Shown piece by piece: positions 32,949-36,873 of a stretch of 36,873 nt of DNA. Each line of letters starts with the position of its first letter. The stretch's first letter is position 1. Position numbers and translations under genes: made by a program. The stretch comes from Nitrososphaeraceae archaeon. GTDB lineage: Archaea > Thermoproteota > Nitrososphaeria > Nitrososphaerales > Nitrososphaeraceae. The notes under the pieces are model-generated. The model did not search any database. It had not been told where the DNA came from and saw nothing but the letters and a program-made list of their open reading frames with translations. Location: the NCBI GenBank assembly GCA_009377575.1, contig WHTU01000031.1, positions 1 to 36,873 of the forward strand. The letters are read 5' to 3'.

Positions 32949-33138
32949 AAACATTAAACAACAATTCACTCTCAATACTCATACGGAGACGAGAAACAAA
33001 GCCATCGACGCGTTATCTGCCTATGGCAACAATGGCATAGATGCAATCAATGATTTAATGAGAATTACAGTGAATGACGAAGTTAAGATTCATGGTCTGG
33101 AAACAATTAAGAAAATAAAGGATTCCATGAAGAAATAA
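32926..33138 (+). CDS. Small HEAT-repeat-like protein, second gene of the pair (70 aa)
   Basis: The TTG start at 32926 lies inside the 3' end of the preceding gene. Residues about 20-65 look like one or two HEAT-type helices: RNKAIDALSAYGNNGIDAI and NDEVKIHGLETIKKIKDSM. The Gly-Asn-x-Gly turn between helices is typical. Such short repeat proteins usually serve as protein-binding partners. The overlap with the previous gene suggests the two products act together (inference). Confidence 0.5.
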   Translation: MSEIKQIENIKQQFTLNTHTETRNKAIDALSAYGNNGIDAINDLMRITVNDEVKIHGLETIKKIKDSMKK

Positions 33139-33189
33139 CATTTTATTTTTTTGAATACTACTGCTTCTTATTCCACCAGCAGGGATATT

Positions 33190-33425
33190 CGACAATTTCA
33201 ATTGCAAGGCGATCACAGTGACAAAGATAGGACGACTTAACGGGGGAGCGAAAGAGAAAAAGTAATGCGGGGTTTGAAGATAGCTGGCAACATCAGTCTT
33301 ACCCGGACATCAAATCTATCATAGCTTCGTAAGACTGTGTTTAGGCATTGCAAACATGACTCCGGCTGAGAACAGTGGTATCAATGTCGAAGGACAAAAC
33401 AAATGTGTGACGGTATTTTAAAATG
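33190..33425 (+). pseudogene. IS transposase remnant B (C-terminal part)
   Basis: At the DNA level this aligns with the end of the transposase at 35858-36722: CAATTGCAAGGCGATCAC matches the LQGDH region, and CGACTTAACGGGG matches RLNG. GAGAAAAAGTAATGCGGGG and later the stretches around GACTCCGGCTGAG (TPAE) and CAATGTCGAAGGA (NVEG) follow in order. Several indels and stops break the frame. It is the C-terminal third of the gene only. Confidence 0.6.
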
Positions 33426-33496
33426 CAACGAAAAATAGCAGTTCATGAATATTTGGACTGAATCAAATAAATTATTGGTAGTAGATGTCCAATTAG

Positions 33497-33709
33497 ATGG
33501 TGGTGCCAAGGCGATTGACTAGAAGATGTATTGAATGTCAAGGTGGAATGATGTAAGGCGAATTCCAAGCAATTCCTACTGAACTTGAATTACCATTATT
33601 TCAAAAAATAGATCCAACCACATACATGCAACAAATCATGAGAAAGCATCACTATTACGAAGTATATGTATGTAACAATTGTGGAAGTTTGAAGATATTT
33701 CTCAGATAA
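33497..33709 (+). pseudogene. Four-Cys zinc-ribbon gene with one in-frame stop
   Basis: ATG 33497 opens a frame reading RRLTRRCIECQGGMM, then TAA at 33554-33556, then continues in the same frame for 50 residues: GEFQAIPTELELPLFQKI, HHYYEVYVCNNCGSLKIF. The two Cys pairs, CIEC and CNNC, fall on opposite sides of the stop, as expected for one broken zinc ribbon. The last bases overlap the convergent small gene at 33655-33876. Confidence 0.5.
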
Positions 33710-33876
33710 ATTGACTGCACGTTAAGGATGCACGGCATCTGATTTGGATCTTGCGGATGACCCCAATGACCGTTGGAATGAAGATACTCTGCTAATCTAC
33801 TGAGTGTAGCAAAATCTTGCTCGGTTGTGCGGTACTGAATAATCTTAGCTTTAGCCCGTGACATGTTATATAACAA
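33655..33876 (-). CDS. Hypothetical protein (73 aa)
   Basis: Starts at ATG 33876 (or ATG 33864, MSRAKAKII). The first about 45 residues look protein-like: SRAKAKIIQYRTTEQDFATL and RLAEYLHSNGHWG, helical and basic, as in small DNA-binding ribbon-helix-helix-type proteins. The C-terminal part overlaps the broken zinc-ribbon gene on the other strand by 55 bp, so it may be extended or truncated. Family not certain. Confidence 0.4.
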   Translation of the reverse strand: MLYNMSRAKAKIIQYRTTEQDFATLSRLAEYLHSNGHWGHPQDPNQMPCILNVQSIYLRNIFKLPQLLHTYTS

Positions 33877-34322
33877 AATTCTACTACTATTTAATACCGT
33901 TGAACGTTCTGAACGGGGTACATAAGGGAAAGCGATCTGGTGTCTTTAACAATAGCTTGTTCATTCAGAATCGTTTAGCGGGCTGAGCGTGAAACCTTAT
34001 TGAACGGTTGTATACCGACGCAACCGTAGACAAAAATGTACACAACTTTTTCAAACTGTATACCAGTCGCATATTATACCGTATACGTGACACTCTACCC
34101 CAAGAGTAGCCCATTTTAGCTAATAACTAATAGAACCAACAGAACTGTAACCAACAATACTACTATTTCATTTGACCTTCATCAAGATTGAAAGTTGGTA
34201 CGGGTGCATTTCTGTCGCGAACCGGGTGTTTTTGCAGCTCGCTGTACTCCGGTTGAAAACTACCAAAAACTGTTGCGAGTCAAGTGGGAAAAAACTATAG
34301 CTCTACAAATGCAGAATATGTT
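33877..34322. other. Stretch with no intact gene; possible further IS fragment
   Basis: Near 33899-33945 the bases GTTGAACGTTCTGAACGGGG resemble the codons for ME-RLNG in the IS transposase, so this may be a fourth short fragment. The match is short. The rest has no gene-like frame. Confidence 0.3.
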
Positions 34323-34533
34323 TTGACTCCAATAGAAGATGCTCAGAATGCAGCCGAAGCGTTCATGCATAAAGAGGTGGAGATGACATATAAGATTAGC
34401 CTATTGGGAAAAGACCATGCTGAAAAAGTTCAAACAGTGGTTTAGAGCCCATCCACGCTATCAGCGAATGCAGAATTTCAAATCAGATGTCAGACCTTAT
34501 ATGGGTGTATGGTATCGGCTTCCTAATGTATAG
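34323..34533 (+). pseudogene. Decayed relative of the 32760 small gene
   Basis: A first frame (from TTG 34323) reads IEDAQNAAEAFMHKEVEMTY and KISLLGKDHAE. A shift near 34425 leads to KKFKQWFRAHPRYQRMQNFK in another frame, ending with TAG at 34531-34533. The joined product aligns along its length with the 62-residue protein at 32760-32948 (AELHMQREVDIM, YRWYINHPYS). As in that pair, its end overlaps the start of a second small gene (34487). Confidence 0.5.
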
Positions 34534-34684
34534 TAGCAAACCATTGGATGATTTACTAAAATCGTTCGACGATTTTCATAGACAGGTGGGTAGTTATTGG
34601 ACAGCATTTATTAGCAATAATTATGTCGTAACAGTGGCAGCAGTAGATTTTTTCATTAAATTTGGTTCTGAGGCATTCAGATAA
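34487..34684 (+). CDS. Small hypothetical protein, second gene of the decayed pair (65 aa)
   Basis: ATG 34487 lies inside the 3' end of the decayed gene before it, the same arrangement as the 32760/32926 pair. The protein is helical with a hydrophobic N-terminus (IWVYGIGFLMYS) and FDDFHRQVGSYWTAF, then VTVAAVDFFIKFG. It shows no similarity to the HEAT-like protein of the other pair that I can see. It may not be functional. Confidence 0.35.
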   Translation: MSDLIWVYGIGFLMYSSKPLDDLLKSFDDFHRQVGSYWTAFISNNYVVTVAAVDFFIKFGSEAFR

Positions 34685-35014
34685 CATACTCAACTATGGC
34701 TTCAAAATGAATACATGCGTAGTCTACAAGAGCAGAACCGTAACCAGACTAGTTTGCCATCCTAACTGAATAATGTCTTTTGTCTATGGTAAGAAGCTCT
34801 TTTTGTTAACGGTGCCTGCACCATTGTTTTAAGGTATTCGCGTCTATCTCTCCGCTTGAGGAGTCTGTAAATATATTCGCTTACGGGAGAGGCGCTTGCT
34901 TATTTTATCCAATCATGAGTTTGTTATGCAAGTGTTGTTTGTTAGCTATATTCGTTTCATCCGTGTCGCAACACACCCTCCCGCCTTGCAACACTATGTT
35001 AGATCAACCGGAAT
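34685..35014. other. Intergenic stretch with a probable promoter
   Basis: 330 bp with no convincing gene. GTAAATATATTC (34866-34877) is a good TATA-like element on the plus strand and could drive the interrupted gene that begins at 35015. An alternative Cys-rich frame from 34915 overlaps that gene and looks like a shadow. Confidence 0.35.
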
Positions 35015-35455
35015 ATGATAACTATATCCAACTCTATCTCGGCTGCTCTTATTGCAATTGCAACATTTGCTCTAACAAACAAACTGATCATCAATCATGA
35101 ATATACTCCAATAATGATATCGATAGCACTTGCAATAGGCATGGGTGCTGTCTGATTGTTTATTTGGTCTTATTGTTTACGAAGGTATCAATACCCACTT
35201 GGACATGAAATATTTTTCAGAGATAGGGGAAAAGGCGATTACAATAAAGATAAAGTTAATGAGTGGCGAACTAGTTCTAGAGAAAAGTTTAATGATAGAA
35301 TCATAGAGGAATATTTGAGTGGTATAAAGACGAATTCGAATAGCAATATTGCAAAAGCCAGGCTCTTGGAAATCGGTCAGTTGTTATTTTTTGGACTCAT
35401 ACCATCAATTTCTATTTGGTTAGTTATGCTATTCGTCGGAACACTAGTAGATTAA
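35015..35455 (+). pseudogene. Membrane protein gene interrupted by one in-frame TGA (about 146 aa)
   Basis: ATG 35015 opens a frame reading MITISNSISAALIAIATFAL, a helix; then MISIALAIGMGAV, TGA at 35153-35155, and LFIWSYCLRRYQYPLGHEIF in the same frame, followed by a charged segment and a last helix (FGLIPSISIWLVMLFVGTLV). The hydrophobic helix spans the stop, so both sides clearly belong together. A TGG-to-TGA change would explain the lesion. The plan is a small multi-pass membrane protein. It converges on the zinc-ribbon gene at 35457. Confidence 0.55.
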
Positions 35456-35456
35456 T

Positions 35457-35633
35457 TTATTCCGACTTCCACTCAAACATAGTACTGTCGAATGTAGACG
35501 TAATATCACATTTTGGGCATGTTTCTCTAGTACCCATTGCCGTTATATTCTGATATTCACTTGGATCTTTGACTTTCAACGTAGTAGATTTAAATTCATT
35601 ACCGCATTTAGGACACGTCAATATCACAGCCAT
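35457..35633 (-). CDS. Small zinc-ribbon protein (58 aa)
   Basis: An ATG (35633) to TAA frame of 59 codons with two CPKC knuckles: Cys7-Cys10 (LTCPKCGNEF) and Cys39-Cys42 (ETCPKCD). This is a classical four-Cys ribbon of about 50 residues, similar to those of RNA-polymerase-associated or tRNA-binding archaeal proteins, though no specific family is recognised. Its end is 1 bp from the end of the convergent interrupted gene. Confidence 0.6.
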   Translation of the reverse strand: MAVILTCPKCGNEFKSTTLKVKDPSEYQNITAMGTRETCPKCDITSTFDSTMFEWKSE

Positions 35634-35895
35634 TATTGTAAAAAATTGGATGTAGATTGAGATATAATAAGCTATCCAATCGTTTTTGAAATAAGTCTTG
35701 GGTTTTTTTATCTAATGCCCAATCGCGTATTAAATCTTCGTTTTCGAGAAAATATTGTCTATCTACAACTATTAGGTCATTACAATCTGTCAGGTCGAGA
35801 AATGGCTCTTTCCTAATTGGAAAGTTTTTGCCAGCTTCGAGCCCTCCTACAAACACTCTATGTATCTTTCTGGTCATCTTTCTCCCTCTTTGCAT
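35608..35895 (-). CDS. Hypothetical protein overlapping transposase end (95 aa), tentative
   Basis: The frame has protein-like composition (RKIHRVFVGGLEAGKNFPIR, FLDLTDCNDLIVVDRQYFLE, LIRDWALDKKTQDLFQKRLD). ATG 35877 (MTRKIHRVF) is a better start than ATG 35895. Its 5' end overlaps the 3' end of the transposase gene by about 38 bp at most, and its 3' end overlaps the next zinc-ribbon gene by 26 bp. Whether it is an IS passenger or a host gene cut by the insertion is unclear. Confidence 0.4.
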   Translation of the reverse strand: MQRGRKMTRKIHRVFVGGLEAGKNFPIRKEPFLDLTDCNDLIVVDRQYFLENEDLIRDWALDKKTQDLFQKRLDSLLYLNLHPIFYNNGCDIDVS

Positions 35896-36873
35896 TTTGG
35901 ATCAGCGTTACCCATTTGTTTTCGCCTTCAACTTTAATTCCGCATTTCTCAGCCGGAGTTAGGTTTGCAATGCCTTCATGTAATCGCATGTAATTATGAT
36001 AAATCTGATAACCGGGTAAGATCGACGTATTAACTCTCTCCAATCCCAGCATAACCTTTTCACGGCCACGAACTTCCCCGTTTAGACGTTCCATCTTGTT
36101 ATTGTTGTGATCTCCATGCAAACTGATGTGTCTAATGTGTCGACTTCGTGGCCTTCTGCGGTTAAAAAATTCATCTTTGAATGCCTGATTCTAGTTGGGT
36201 GCACCATCATTAATTAGCACATTCGGTCGTTTACCTGTGACCTCTTTAGCTTTTTTGAATAACGGTCTTACATCAGCTAGGTATTTAGTTGCAGAAACTT
36301 GTTGAGCAATCCAGAATCGCGTTTGATCGTCCATGATTGCATAGAGATATTTCAAGTTCCCGCGAAACTTAACATATAACTCATCTGTTCTCCACGCGTT
36401 ACCTAACATCGGTAGCTTTATCTTCTCAACGTAGCTCTGCATCAGGATAACATATTTCCGAATCCATTTGTAAACCGTGACATGACTTACATGAACCCCA
36501 CGTAACTTCAGAAATCGCATAACATTTTCTAAATGATTCTCCAGTAAAATAGAGTTGCATTGCTGACGTAATCGCATCAGCCGGAGCCCGCATTTTCTCG
36601 AACCCAATATTAAATGAGAATCGTTTACCACAATCTTTGCACAAATATCTTTGAATGTCATATTGTTTGTTCCGCCTTATAGCTTTTTTGACGGTATGCT
36701 CCGAGTTACAGTAGCTGCACACCAGTTGTGATATAGGTTGAATGACAACTTCCTGTTGTACAGTCTCACGAATAGCAAAACTAAATTCGACTGCGTAAAT
36801 GTGTTTGCAGCGTATACCACGAAACTTGTGATCGGCACATGAGCATACCCAACCAATTTTTGTCAGGCGAACC
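35858..36873 (-). pseudogene. SWIM-finger DDE transposase (IS6-like), broken, runs off right edge
   Basis: In minus-strand order: a SWIM-type finger (IGWVCSCADHKF..CKHIY, at the window edge), a zinc ribbon (CSYCNSEH...CKDCGKRF), an HTH (VHVSHVTVYKWIRKYV), then the DDE catalytic core with Asp in AWRTDELYVKF, Asp in LINDGAPN and Glu in KMERLNGE, and a C-terminal part ending TPAEKCGIKVEGENKW. Two lesions are seen: a one-base shift near 36530-36535 and an in-frame TAG at 36191-36193. It is therefore inactive as written. The left inverted repeat lies beyond the window. Confidence 0.75.

Noticed and set aside
34915-35100. Cys-rich 61-aa plus-strand frame
   Set aside because: Overlaps, in another frame, the membrane-protein gene starting at 35015, whose hydrophobic pattern is much more convincing.

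Overview
The window looks like part of the chromosome of an ammonia-oxidising archaeon of the Nitrososphaerales, most like a Nitrosocosmicus-type soil lineage. This is inferred from the AT-rich sequence, archaeal TATA boxes close to start codons, an intron-containing tRNA, and many gene types typical of this group: small zinc-ribbon and single C2H2-finger proteins, Lrp/AsnC and winged-helix regulators, a thaumarchaeal membrane/sensor-like domain, class III PhaC, futalosine-pathway enzymes, and a SWIM-finger IS transposase.

Region 1 (1-6.4 kb) is accessory-like. It holds many very small proteins (zinc ribbons, a C2H2 finger, a secreted peptide, small membrane proteins), a receiver-domain protein, an Lrp/AsnC regulator, a four-helix membrane protein with a cytosolic domain, two paralogous small membrane proteins, and a fragment of a caspase-like peptidase.

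Region 2 (6.4-9.5 kb) is about RNA processing. A tRNA-Gly(UCC) gene, apparently with two introns, lies back to back with rtcB, the tRNA-splicing ligase. rtcB overlaps a PDCD5-family gene. On the other side the tRNA 3' end is followed within 45 bp by a decayed tyrosine recombinase, the classic layout of an element integrated at a tRNA.

Region 3 (11.7-16.7 kb) is a metabolic block: HMG-CoA synthase (mevalonate route to isoprenoids), MqnC, MqnE and an MqnA/MqnD-family protein. Together they point to menaquinone made by the futalosine pathway.

Region 4 (16.9-23.5 kb) holds a frameshifted class III nucleotidyl cyclase, an unrecognised 301-aa protein, a ComA-like protein fused to a winged helix, the PHA synthase phaC, and two unrecognised proteins.

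Region 5 (23.8-31.5 kb) is mostly housekeeping: archaeal-type ornithine cyclodeaminase (TIGR00300 type), an HD-domain nucleotidase-like protein, a PduO-type cobalamin adenosyltransferase, a D-2-hydroxyacid dehydrogenase, a second single C2H2-finger protein, a GIY-YIG-like protein, a winged-helix regulator, a secreted Asn/Ser/Thr-rich protein, and a PH-like/SHOCT protein.

Region 6 (31.6-36.9 kb) is a decay zone. It contains two remnants of an IS transposase and a nearly full but broken third copy running off the right edge. It also has small genes interrupted by single in-frame stops, and two versions of a small overlapping gene pair, one of them decayed.
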